Both the position numbers and the translations under genes were made by a program. Of a stretch of DNA of 64,000 nucleotides, positions 28,374 through 36,097 are shown one piece after another (position 1 is the stretch's first letter; every line of letters starts with the position of its first letter). The notes beneath the pieces are model-generated. The model was not told the origin of the DNA. It saw only the letters and a program-made list of their open reading frames with translations, and did no database searches. Location: contig NZ_AP018290.1 in NCBI RefSeq assembly GCF_002368415.1, positions 5,159,614 through 5,223,613 of the forward strand, in the 5' to 3' direction. Origin of the DNA: Calothrix sp. NIES-4105 (GTDB taxonomy: Bacteria > Cyanobacteriota > Cyanobacteriia > Cyanobacteriales > Nostocaceae).

Positions 28374-28815
28374 GTGCCTGTAAGCTTTTCTTTATCCAAT
28401 TTTAAAAGTTTTAAAGAACTTGATTTTGTCGAATTTAACCCTCTAACAGTTGTTTGCGGAACTAACAACTCTGGTAAGAGTTCTTTAATTCAAAGTCTAC
28501 TTTTGATAAAACAGTCAAACTTAGAAAATACTAAAGCCACCTTAAATACATATATAAACGAACCATTAATTTTTAATGGAGTATACACGAATTTGGGTAA
28601 TTATGTAGAATGCAAATGATATTGATATTAGATTACATAAATATGGAAAAATATTGATTAACAAGAAAAAATATGACAAATATAGTGCTGATGTATTTCA
28701 GATGGGACGCGGAACAAATGATAGGAGGTGTTCAAGAATTTTCTTTTGTAAGATAAATAATAAAATTTGTTTATACGAGTATGACCCTGATTTTCATGCA
28801 GGTGAGTGAGTCCTT
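28374..28815 (+). pseudogene. AAA ATPase (SMC/OLD-like), N-terminal fragment with frameshift
   Basis: GTG start at 28374 with a GGAGG site eight bases before. The frame shows SLSNFKSFKELDFVEFNPLTVV and Walker A GTNNSGKSS, the start of the DUF3696/OLD-type ATPases. It stops at 28619, but a neighbouring frame continues the sense (ANDIDIRLHKYGKILIN) from about 28611, so a shift broke the gene. No Walker B or C-terminal domain is found before the sequence decays near 28815. It was probably transcribed with the glycine-rich gene upstream. Confidence 0.75.
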
Positions 28816-28986
28816 TTAGATTTGTCTTGAATAATTTCAAAACGGCGCCTACAAGTGTACCTTAAAATAAACAAAATACTGCTACATTTACCTAAGTGGT
28901 AATACGTTATTTGCGTAATTTTTTCACAATTTTGCACGCTGATTGTTCTAGTAATCTTATAATAGTACATAATCGTAAAAAAAATT

Positions 28987-29250
28987 ATGGCTCAGGCAAT
29001 TATTGAGACGATTCTTACCCAACTTAAAGAGCTTGAAATCGAAGAATTATATAAACTGAATCAAGCAATTGAGCAGCATCTAGTTGTAAAAACGCAAACT
29101 GCTGAACATACTACATTTGAGCAGGCATTATTAGAATCTGGACTGGTCAAGCAGATTAAACAACCTACTTACCGCCATGTTAATAGGGAGAAGTTAATAA
29201 ATGTACAGGGAAAGCCTCTTTCTGAAACAATTATTGAGGAACGGCGTTAA
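28987..29250 (+). CDS. Orphan antitoxin-like protein
   Basis: 87 residues with ATG start. The N-terminal helical part (IIETILTQLKELEIEELYKLNQAIEQHL) precedes a linker and a basic C-terminal segment (YRHVNREKLINVQGKPLSETIIEERR) that resembles small proteins normally followed by a PIN toxin gene in cyanobacteria. Here no toxin follows; instead the 96-bp terminator element begins 17 bases after the stop. I infer the toxin gene was lost. The exact family is not certain. Confidence 0.5.
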   Translation: MAQAIIETILTQLKELEIEELYKLNQAIEQHLVVKTQTAEHTTFEQALLESGLVKQIKQPTYRHVNREKLINVQGKPLSETIIEERR

Positions 29251-29267
29251 TACCTAAAATTTATTTT

Positions 29268-29363
29268 ATTTTGTCCTGATACACTATAAACCATCGCGGA
29301 TACAGAGATAGTAGATGCACCCTGATTAAACTTTGACCTCAGCCCGTTATGGGCTGAGGTTTT
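29268..29363 (+). ncRNA. 96-bp duplicated element with terminator hairpin, copy 2 (possible small RNA)
   Basis: The same element as at 26742. Here the 10-bp stem ACCTCAGCCC / GGGCTGAGGT is fully Watson-Crick, while copy 1 has two G-U pairs at the same positions, so the stem is conserved despite sequence change. It lies after the orphan antitoxin gene. Confidence 0.5.
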
Positions 29364-29418
29364 CTGCGCTTAAAACGGGTTAGTATTTTACTTTTAAAGT
29401 AAGCGGAAATCTTGAAGA

Positions 29419-29514
29419 TGCTACCTTCTGGGAAAGCTCTGTTTACGTGCCCGACTCATGACAGTTTGAGATGCGACCTTCCGGGAAAACTTCGTTTACT
29501 TCCCGACTCATGAC
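29419..29514. repeat. Two degenerate tandem copies of a ~50-bp unit
   Basis: Both units carry GATGC-ACCTTC-GGGAAA, then GTTTAC, then CCCGACTCATGACA, at 29419-29466 and 29470-29514. Intergenic, between the 96-bp element and the CPBP protease gene. Confidence 0.65.
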
Positions 29515-29562
29515 ATCAGTCAGACTTTGAGGGTTTCTGCTTATTGGCTTGTAAATTAGGAT

Positions 29563-30498
29563 TTAACCTAATTTTATCTTCTCGGTTTTATCTAGAATTG
29601 CTTGGCTAACTTTTTTACGGCGCCCAAAAAATACATAATAGAAAATTGCGCTTTGCAACAGAAAAACTGCTACGTCTACTCTTGGGTCACCAGTATCTTT
29701 TGCCGTCCACATTGCAGGTACTGAAAGGACAGAATCTTTTGTAGTCACGAATAAGAAACTGAGGTTATTTGCAGCGTGAACACCTAATGCTAGTTCTAAT
29801 CTATTATCTTTCAAAGTAATTAAAGCAGTAAGGGCGCCGAATCCAAAGTAAAAAAGTGCCATCCATGCTCCCCGCTGCATTTCTGGGTTGAATAAATGCG
29901 GCAGCATGAATAATATACTAGTAACAAAAATTAATGCTAATCGATTTCGAGTAATGTGACTTAATGCTTGAAGCAGATACCCACGAAAAAACAACTCTTC
30001 ACTCGAAGTTTGAATTGGGGTAAGTATTAATGCTGATATTAAAAGCGGTAGCCACTGCAATGGGTTAAAGGTAAATTCGTAGCTTTTCGCGTCAAAAATT
30101 AGACTTACTGCAAGCAGCACAATTAGCATCAAAAACCATACCCCAAAGCCAGCTAAGATACGTTGGTAATTAATTGTCCCCGAAGCGCTAATCAAACTGT
30201 TAAACTTACGCTTGTGTAATAACTTAACTGCAAGAAATATACCAATAGCAAAAAATATAGATGGAATATTTAATGTAATAAAAGATTCGACGGAGGATGA
30301 TTTCAAAAATGCGTTGACTTGCTCTACTGATAAATCAGTTAAATTTAAACCACGCTGTACTAAAAAAAATACAACGGCAATACTTGTTACGCTAGTGCCA
30401 ATAATCAACCAGAAAAACAATATTAGGAGCGTTGCTAGCAGATGGCGCCACCAGCTATTTTTACCTTGTTGCGCTATTTCTAGGTAACTTTGACTCAT
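29563..30498 (-). CDS. CPBP-family intramembrane metalloprotease
   Basis: 311 residues from the ATG at 30498 (MSQSYLEIAQQGK); a GTG 24 bases upstream is less likely. Seven to eight hydrophobic helices are present. The CPBP/CAAX-protease motif EELFFRGYLLQAL provides the catalytic Glu pair and Arg, followed by FMLPHLFNP with a His and by GVHAANN with another His, all expected for the metal site. The substrate is unknown: bacterial members process peptides or give bacteriocin immunity. It stands alone in its operon. Confidence 0.88.
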   Translation of the reverse strand: MSQSYLEIAQQGKNSWWRHLLATLLILFFWLIIGTSVTSIAVVFFLVQRGLNLTDLSVEQVNAFLKSSSVESFITLNIPSIFFAIGIFLAVKLLHKRKFNSLISASGTINYQRILAGFGVWFLMLIVLLAVSLIFDAKSYEFTFNPLQWLPLLISALILTPIQTSSEELFFRGYLLQALSHITRNRLALIFVTSILFMLPHLFNPEMQRGAWMALFYFGFGALTALITLKDNRLELALGVHAANNLSFLFVTTKDSVLSVPAMWTAKDTGDPRVDVAVFLLQSAIFYYVFFGRRKKVSQAILDKTEKIKLG

Positions 30499-30703
30499 AA
30501 AGATTAAGTGTAATACACCCACAGTTGATGAATGTTAGTGACTACATCAACAGGTGGGCAAATTTCGGATGAGTCTTAAATAGTAACCGATTTAGCAGGC
30601 ACCACTGTCTAATTTAATACTAAAATTCTTTCCTTTTTCTAGCTAATGATTTTTTAGGAAGTGATGTCATTTTTTTTACCACAGTTAAATACACACACGT
30701 AAG

Positions 30704-30722
30704 GTGGGCATTGCCCACCCTA
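30704..30722. repeat. Short palindromic repeat GGTGGGCAnTGCCCACC, copy 2
   Basis: Perfect palindrome overlapping the last codons of the downstream minus-strand GST gene: the stop TAG is part of TAGGGTGGGCAATGCCCACC. Confidence 0.6.
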
Positions 30723-31382
30723 CAACTTACTTGCTTGCTTAATTTTCTTGCGTTGTATAATCGTAAAAACTCTCTTAAATTGCTCGAATTCTTCTGCATT
30801 TAATTCTGTGTTTTGCCAAACTTCGCGTTGCATCAAACGCTCATACCAATCACTCAATTTCGGATAATCACCCAAATTAAATCCAGACTTTACTAGTAAA
30901 GATATATCAGTTCCAACTACAATATCTGCCAAACTTAAAGTATCACCACCAAAATATAGGCTTTTACCTAGTGTCGCAGTAAAAAATTTGAATACATTAT
31001 TAATATGCTCCTGTGCTTGGATATATTTTGGTGAATCTTTATCTTCAAAAATTAGTGAGATAGCTTTTGGCAATAATTCATTACTAGATACCAACTGTGC
31101 CATTTTTACTTTTGCTAACGCTGTTGGCTCTTTTGGTAAAAGTGCAGGCACCGGATATTTAGCTTCGAGATAATCTAAAATTGCTAATGACTCAATTATG
31201 CGAAAACCGTTATCTACTATCACAGGTACATGATGAAATGGGTTTAGCTCTAAATAGTCAGGTTGCATTTGGTCACCATTTAAGTTCATTACCACTGGTT
31301 CAAAGTCAATTTGCTTTTCCAGCAAACCACGCCAAACACGTCTTGCCATTGGTGAACGCTTGTTGTAGTAAAATTTCAGCAT
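30720..31382 (-). CDS. Glutathione S-transferase family protein
   Basis: 220 residues. A thioredoxin-like N-domain (MLKFYYNKRSPMARRVWRGLLEK, with the glutathione-contact motif PVIVDNGFRIIESLAIL, where Glu-Ser binds the gamma-glutamyl group) is followed by the all-helical C-domain. The enzyme is expected to conjugate or reduce electrophiles with glutathione in the cytoplasm. A TetR-type operator half-match (31404-31417) lies 22 bases before the start, linking it to the regulator at 33077. Its stop codon lies in a GGTGGGCA palindromic repeat. Confidence 0.88.
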   Translation of the reverse strand: MLKFYYNKRSPMARRVWRGLLEKQIDFEPVVMNLNGDQMQPDYLELNPFHHVPVIVDNGFRIIESLAILDYLEAKYPVPALLPKEPTALAKVKMAQLVSSNELLPKAISLIFEDKDSPKYIQAQEHINNVFKFFTATLGKSLYFGGDTLSLADIVVGTDISLLVKSGFNLGDYPKLSDWYERLMQREVWQNTELNAEEFEQFKRVFTIIQRKKIKQASKL

Positions 31383-31403
31383 CTTAATTAACTCCTGAAT
31401 AAA

Positions 31404-31417
31404 AAACTAAACGGTCT
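31404..31417. promoter_or_regulatory. Putative TetR operator 3 (imperfect), upstream of GST gene
   Basis: On the minus strand AGACCGTTTAGTTT, compared with AGACCGATTGGTCT at the regulator's own promoter. It matches the left half fully and the right half partly. Confidence 0.45.
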
Positions 31418-31442
31418 GTTTTTGGATAAACAAAAAATTGAG

Positions 31443-32192
31443 CTATATTTCCCAGTCTGTACTTCCCACAAAAATAGTTGTCCCAGTTTCTAATTGCTTA
31501 TCAAGTCCAGAAGAAGCGATAGCGCGAGCAAATTCTTCAGCAGTAGGAAGAACACCTGCTTGTTTGCGACGAGTTTCTATCAAACCTGGATTTTGACGCT
31601 GCATCAACTTGGGTGTAATAGTGCCTTCGATTAAATCACCACTAACTATAATCAGCTTGATATCTCTTTTAGATAGTTCTGGGATATACGCGCGTAATGC
31701 TTCTTCACCTGCTTTTTTGCTTTGTGCGATGGGTTCATATAGTGGGTAAACTGGCTTAACACCGTGGAAATGCGCTAAATGACTGGTGACAAACACTATA
31801 CGTCCACCATCTAACATTAAAGGTAATGACAAATCAACCGCGCGCTTCTGAGCAGTAAGATTAAGTTGCATCGGATAATCAGCGTCTTTGCCTTTTTCTA
31901 ATCCACCACTAGCATTCAAAACAAGCAAGTCAAGACAACCAAATTTTTCCTGCACTAACTTTATCATCTCCTTCATTTCGTTCTCGCTAGTTAGGTCAGC
32001 TTGAGCAAGTAAAGCTTCGCGACCTTTCTCACGTACAATATGGGCAACTTCCTCTGCACGAGAACTTTTGCTGTGATAGTTAATTACAACGTTAAATCCT
32101 GCCTCAGCTAAAAAACCTGCAACGCTGGCGCCTACACCTCGTGATGCTCCTGTAACTAAAGCTACCCGTTCTGAATCGTTTTTCATATCCAA
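31443..32192 (-). CDS. Short-chain dehydrogenase/reductase (SDR)
   Basis: 249 residues. The N-terminal cofactor motif TGASRGVGASVAGFL with the Arg/Ser-rich loop YHSKSSRAEE suggests NADP(H). NASGG stands in place of NNAG, and the active-site region reads VFVTSHLAH with the Tyr in YPLYEPIAQSKKAG, so the catalytic Y-x(3)-K is altered to Y-E-P-I-A-Q-S-K (Y-x(6)-K), which is unusual. It lies six bases downstream of the second GST gene on the same strand and is probably co-transcribed as part of an electrophile/carbonyl detoxification unit. Confidence 0.85.
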   Translation of the reverse strand: MDMKNDSERVALVTGASRGVGASVAGFLAEAGFNVVINYHSKSSRAEEVAHIVREKGREALLAQADLTSENEMKEMIKLVQEKFGCLDLLVLNASGGLEKGKDADYPMQLNLTAQKRAVDLSLPLMLDGGRIVFVTSHLAHFHGVKPVYPLYEPIAQSKKAGEEALRAYIPELSKRDIKLIIVSGDLIEGTITPKLMQRQNPGLIETRRKQAGVLPTAEEFARAIASSGLDKQLETGTTIFVGSTDWEI

Positions 32193-32198
32193 CCCTCA

Positions 32199-32936
32199 CT
32201 AATTATTCCTTTCACGATATAAACGCAATACAAATCGACCTGCTGGTGTTTTCCGAAATTGATTAATTTCTTTTGCCATTATCCGAGGAAATTCATCTAA
32301 ACTACGTTTAGTTGGGTGTTCTGGTGGTGCAATAGTGGGTGCTGCAAGTGCGGCAAATGTAATGTCTGCTGCAGATAACTTATCTCCGACTAAGTAAAGG
32401 CGCCCGTCTGCTAAAATATCACTTACTTGCTCAAATATCTTCTGAATTTTTTCGCGCGCTTCTAGGGAAGATTCTGGAGTAATATTAAACTTTTTACAAG
32501 CTAGGTTGCGAGTTGTTGGAAAAACTACTGGAAATAATGCACGTTCTATCCAGGGTACATTTCTACACCACGCTTGTTTTACAAGTTTGGAATTATTTAT
32601 GACATGAGAGTAACCCCAAAGCCTTGTTAACACACCTAGCTGCTCATCAAATAGTTCTTGTAACTCTTCAGCTTTTTGCCGCAATTCTACTTGGTCAGGG
32701 TATAATTTACTATCTTCTGAAGCAATCGAGTCAAGGTATTTTAAACAATCGCTTGAGTCAAGAAATGTACCATTTTCTGTAACAAGAATCGGTGTTGTCT
32801 TACCACCGAACCGAGGTGTCACTAGTAAATGAAATGGTGGAGAGTGACATTCTTCAATGTATGAAATTTTCAGGTGGTCTAATGCCCATCTGACCTTTTC
32901 GCAGTAATGACTAATGGGGATTGTGATTAAACGCAT
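32199..32936 (-). CDS. Glutathione S-transferase family protein, second
   Basis: 245 residues. N-domain MRLITIPISHYCEKVRWALDHL with the HYCEK motif (Cys12) typical of redox-type GSTs, then TPILVTENGTFLDSSDCLKYL for glutathione binding. The helical C-domain ends with RTPAGRFVLRLYRE-like sequence. The Cys favours glutathionylation/deglutathionylation rather than simple conjugation. It is the first gene of a unit with the SDR gene and has a TetR operator about 90 bases upstream of its start. Confidence 0.88.
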   Translation of the reverse strand: MRLITIPISHYCEKVRWALDHLKISYIEECHSPPFHLLVTPRFGGKTTPILVTENGTFLDSSDCLKYLDSIASEDSKLYPDQVELRQKAEELQELFDEQLGVLTRLWGYSHVINNSKLVKQAWCRNVPWIERALFPVVFPTTRNLACKKFNITPESSLEAREKIQKIFEQVSDILADGRLYLVGDKLSAADITFAALAAPTIAPPEHPTKRSLDEFPRIMAKEINQFRKTPAGRFVLRLYRERNN

Positions 32937-33023
32937 TGGATTTTTGATATTAGATTTTGTTGGGGTGGGTTTATAGATATCATAAAAGTGTGCTTAATAT
33001 TTCATAAACCCACCCTTACCAAG

Positions 33024-33037
33024 CGACCGATTGGTTT
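33024..33037. promoter_or_regulatory. Putative TetR operator 2, upstream of GST-SDR unit
   Basis: CGACCGATTGGTTT shares the 10-base palindromic core ACCGATTGGT (33026-33035) with the regulator's own promoter site at 33721. Confidence 0.65.
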
Positions 33038-33076
33038 GTTTTTAAGCAAAATGAAATTGAGCCGATATGGGGTAGT

Positions 33077-33679
33077 CTATACCCTCAGATTGCTATTAAT
33101 ATAATTAGTTAAATGCTTGATTGCTCTTTCAAGGTGTACTGAGTCATCGTTAAGTTTGCTCATCATTATAGACCCTTCGAGTAGGGAAATCATTATTGAT
33201 GTAACCTCGTCAGCGTCAATATTTGGGTTAACTTCTCCTTTTTTGATGCCTTTTTCAATAATACGACGAAAAAGCTGGCGCCATGAATCCATAGCTTGCT
33301 GCGCGCGTGCTTTTAAAGCAGGATGCGCGTCATCACTTTCGATAGCGGTATTAAGTAAAGGACATCCACCTTTAATAATGGGATTTTCTGGATTATCTAT
33401 ATATATACGGAATACATCAACAATAGCTTGCAAACGGTCTACTGCATGTTGCTTACTTGCCCATGCTTCACGGTAGCGTTTTTGAATTTGCGAAACTGCA
33501 TAATCAAAAGCTTGCAGAGCTAAATCGTCTTTACTTCGGAAGTGGTTATAAATTCCCCCTTTCTGCAACCCAGTCACCTGCATAATGTCCGACATCGAAG
33601 AACCCGCATATCCTTGCTGGTTAAACAAAGATGCTGCTTTCTCGATAATCATCGCTTTGGTGTCATCGCCTTTTGACAT
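33077..33679 (-). CDS. TetR/AcrR-family transcriptional regulator
   Basis: 200 residues from the ATG at 33679 (MSKGDDTKAMIIEKAASLF). An upstream in-frame start at 33745 would translate a TGAGTGC repeat and is rejected. The TetR helix-turn-helix is clear: SMSDIMQVTGLQKGGIYNHFRSKDDLA. The C-terminal ligand domain has GGCPLLN with one Cys, a possible electrophile sensor. Operators with core ACCGATTGGT lie in its own promoter and before the neighbouring GST genes, so it is probably a repressor released by reactive small molecules, in the manner of NemR-type regulators. That functional analogy is inference. Confidence 0.88.
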   Translation of the reverse strand: MSKGDDTKAMIIEKAASLFNQQGYAGSSMSDIMQVTGLQKGGIYNHFRSKDDLALQAFDYAVSQIQKRYREAWASKQHAVDRLQAIVDVFRIYIDNPENPIIKGGCPLLNTAIESDDAHPALKARAQQAMDSWRQLFRRIIEKGIKKGEVNPNIDADEVTSIMISLLEGSIMMSKLNDDSVHLERAIKHLTNYINSNLRV

Positions 33680-33684
33680 ACTGA

Positions 33685-33710
33685 GTGTAAAGTGCTGAGT
33701 GCGCTCGTGC
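33685..33710. repeat. TGAGTGC-type short repeats in the tetR leader
   Basis: Two to three interrupted TGAGTGC heptamers (33682-33713) between the tetR start codon and its operator. Confidence 0.5.
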
Positions 33711-33720
33711 TGAGTATTTA

Positions 33721-33734
33721 AGACCGATTGGTCT
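33721..33734. promoter_or_regulatory. Putative TetR operator 1 (perfect palindrome)
   Basis: AGACC-GATT-GGTCT, 5-bp arms with a four-base centre, 42 bases before the tetR start. It shares the core ACCGATTGGT with the site at 33026. Autorepression is expected. Confidence 0.68.
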
Positions 33735-33786
33735 GAGATTAACATGTGGGTAGTTAATTAGTCAATAGTTCGGATTATGGCCGTAG

Positions 33787-33845
33787 GGTGTGTGACGCTA
33801 CGAAAAAACTTCAACGTAGCAATAAGACTCGTAGCGTCACGCACC
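33787..33845. repeat. Large inverted repeat with 17-bp arms
   Basis: GGTGTGTGACGCTACGA at 33787-33803 and TCGTAGCGTCACGCACC at 33829-33845, one mismatch. It lies between the tetR promoter and the epimerase 3' end. This is a folded repeat rather than a classic terminator, as no T run follows. Confidence 0.75.
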
Positions 33846-33946
33846 GATTTTGAATTGTAACTGCTGCTATTGTGGAAGCAGATGCAGGTGATGAAAGCAA
33901 GTACAGGGGAAGCCAAAGCGACTTTTACGAAGCTAATTAAAGTAAA

Positions 33947-34981
33947 TCAAATCACTTGAGACAAAATCTTATCTTCATCTACATAATCTAACAGCCACGG
34001 CGCCGCAAATTGCTCTGGTTGTTCGGGTAAGTTCGCACGTTGCCAATTTACCGTTCGCTTTAATGCTTCATTTAAAGGCACTATTTCTTTATATTCCAAC
34101 TCTTGACGGATACGAGTAGAGTCTACCAACCAATCTTGTTGAGTGTTAAATGGTAATTTCCACTCTTTGGGCAACTGACTTTGAGTTACAGTCACAACTT
34201 TACCTTGCCAATGTGTAATTTCTCCAATTTGGGTTATACGTTCAACTTCGGTGAGTGCTTCTACATCACTAACATGATAAATACGGTTTTGTGCTATTGC
34301 GTTTGTCGCAGCTAAGGCAATAGCATAAGCAACATTCTCAACATATCCATAAGAACCACGCCAATTAGCTATACTTTCTGGTACTACAATTGCAGGACGT
34401 TTATCATCTATTCGCTGTAAGTAAGGAAACAAACGATGCAAAGGGTCGTTTTCACCGTATACCATTGGCAACCGTACAACTGTTCCAGGTAAATCAGTAT
34501 TCCCCATTATTACGTTTTCGACCAGAATTTTCTCATAATCATCTGGCGCCCCTAAAGGTCTGTTGGGCATTTCTTTAAATGGATACAGTAACGAACGCAG
34601 TGAAGAATTTTCCGTTAAAGGAACAGGTACAATATCGGATTCTTTGCCCAAAAGCACGCTGTAAGCTTGATATACATCCATACTGCTAACCACAACTATA
34701 CGCGCTTGCATACCTTGGAATGCTTCTATCAACGCGCGTGCGTCATGTTCAGTGTATGCAATCATATCCAGTACAACTTCTGGAGAAAGCTGTTGTAACT
34801 CATCTTTCATCTGAGTTAGATATTTTCGTTCTCCCAAAATTTGATGTACACCTGCTGGTAATTGAGCAGTTGTTTTGCCTCGATGAAATACAGTTACTTC
34901 ATGACCCATTGCGATCAGGTGACGAACGACAGGAGGACCAATAAAGTTTGTGCCTCCAATGATGAGAATTTTCATTTTCAT
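33947..34981 (-). CDS. NAD-dependent epimerase/dehydratase-like protein
   Basis: 344 residues. N-terminal dinucleotide motif GGTNFIGPPVVRHL, then VVSSMDVYQAY with the region of the Ser/Tyr catalytic residues, and VVRLPMVYGENDPLHR. The canonical YxxxK is replaced by a different arrangement (YEKILVEN at about 150 offers a Tyr and Lys). It resembles the extended-SDR proteins annotated as nucleoside-diphosphate-sugar epimerases whose substrates are unknown. It is the last gene of a minus-strand series with a cupin and a hydrolase, the cupin gene ending two bases before it. Confidence 0.82.
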   Translation of the reverse strand: MKMKILIIGGTNFIGPPVVRHLIAMGHEVTVFHRGKTTAQLPAGVHQILGERKYLTQMKDELQQLSPEVVLDMIAYTEHDARALIEAFQGMQARIVVVSSMDVYQAYSVLLGKESDIVPVPLTENSSLRSLLYPFKEMPNRPLGAPDDYEKILVENVIMGNTDLPGTVVRLPMVYGENDPLHRLFPYLQRIDDKRPAIVVPESIANWRGSYGYVENVAYAIALAATNAIAQNRIYHVSDVEALTEVERITQIGEITHWQGKVVTVTQSQLPKEWKLPFNTQQDWLVDSTRIRQELEYKEIVPLNEALKRTVNWQRANLPEQPEQFAAPWLLDYVDEDKILSQVI

Positions 34982-34983
34982 AA

Positions 34984-35343
34984 TTATTCCTCAAAAACTC
35001 CGATTGCTCCTAAACGAATTGTAATAATCTCTACATCTGTAATTGCTTTGTGTAGACCGTTCTTAGCATTGGCAGGTGTAAACCAAAATGTTCCAGCTTT
35101 GCACTCACGTCCACCCGTCTCAATAATTCCATTAATCACATATACATATTCATCGCTTGGATGATAATGAACTGGAATTACTGTACCCGCTGCCATTTTC
35201 AGCCGATGAATAGAGCCTTGCGGTACTGGAACTGCAAGTGGCAATAACTCGGCGCCAGGAAATTCTTCTAATTCTTGCCATTTTTGATTATTCGCGTCGA
35301 TAAAAACTCTTTCTTTGTGTTCTTTGTGCCCTTTGTGGTTCAT
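34984..35343 (-). CDS. Cupin-domain protein
   Basis: About 119 residues from the ATG at 35343. The cupin core shows IHRLKMAAGTVIPVHYHPSDEYVYVINGIIETGG, with metal ligands HxHxxxE, and the second motif FWFTPANAKNGLHKA with a His. It may be a small metal-binding dioxygenase/isomerase or a sensor; the substrate is unknown. The first twelve codons (NHKGHKEHKER) are translated from the ACAAAGxxCACAAAGAA repeat found often in such genomes, so the true start may lie slightly further in, or the repeat has become coding. Confidence 0.8.
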   Translation of the reverse strand: MNHKGHKEHKERVFIDANNQKWQELEEFPGAELLPLAVPVPQGSIHRLKMAAGTVIPVHYHPSDEYVYVINGIIETGGRECKAGTFWFTPANAKNGLHKAITDVEIITIRLGAIGVFEE

Positions 35344-35407
35344 TCCTCTCTCCTCTGTGAACTCTGTGTCTCTGTAGTAAAAAAATAATTTCACTGCACA
35401 TCTGAGA

Positions 35408-36082
35408 CTATGTGCCACAATCCATCAAAAGTGGGGCAAGAAGTTCAGGACAAGACAAATGTGGGTAATGTCCAGAAGGTAGCTCAATAGCATCAACTCC
35501 CAAGCGTTTACGTGCAGCATAACGTGACCATGCAGGAGATATTATTCGGTCATCGGTGCCGACAATATATTTACACTCAACTGAAGGCAAAGCTTTTAGA
35601 GGATTTTTTTCAAAAAGATGTGCGGTTGATTTTTGCTCCCGTTGTTTCGAGATTGCCCAGCGTGCTACATCTGGTTGACAATCATGAAAGAAAAACTCCA
35701 TTAATACTGCTTCGTCTGTAAAATCTTTCCCTGTCGTAGCTGCTTCAAAAATATTAGGTTCCAAGTCTAATTGCTCGATTGTACTAATTCCAGGATGAGG
35801 AATAAGCCCTGTCAAAAACACAAGTTGACGCACGAGTAACACTTCTGCGACAAGAGGAATTATAGTGCCAGCCATTGAGTGACCAACTAATACAATATCA
35901 TCATCTGTTTTTGGAATCGCTTGAATTACTATTGAAGCAAATTCTGACAAAGTAGCTTCAGCATTTTCAATTGGCAAATCCATTGCTATAGTTTTGTGAC
36001 CCTGTGCTTCTAAGTAAGGTATTAGTAAATCCCAACACCATCTGCCCTCAAAGGCGCCGTGAACTAAACAAAAAATGCTCAT
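35408..36082 (-). CDS. Alpha/beta hydrolase
   Basis: 224 residues. The fold signature is FCLVHGAFEGRWCWDLLIPYL (oxyanion loop HGAF), the nucleophile elbow VLVGHSMAGTII with Ser in GHSMAG, the acid in YIVGTDDRIISP, and the catalytic His in LPSGHYPHLS. This combination matches the plant methylesterase/hydroxynitrile-lyase-like branch (EstA/salicylate esterase type). It probably cleaves a small ester. It is flanked by the cupin and the SRPBCC gene on the same strand, spacing 15 bases from the latter. Confidence 0.9.
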   Translation of the reverse strand: MSIFCLVHGAFEGRWCWDLLIPYLEAQGHKTIAMDLPIENAEATLSEFASIVIQAIPKTDDDIVLVGHSMAGTIIPLVAEVLLVRQLVFLTGLIPHPGISTIEQLDLEPNIFEAATTGKDFTDEAVLMEFFFHDCQPDVARWAISKQREQKSTAHLFEKNPLKALPSVECKYIVGTDDRIISPAWSRYAARKRLGVDAIELPSGHYPHLSCPELLAPLLMDCGT

Positions 36083-36097
36083 ATTACCTGATGCAAT

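Noticed and set aside
33680-33745. Longer N-terminus of the TetR regulator
   Set aside because: The extra 22 residues are translated from TGAGTGC repeats and the operator; normal TetR proteins start close to the ATG at 33679.
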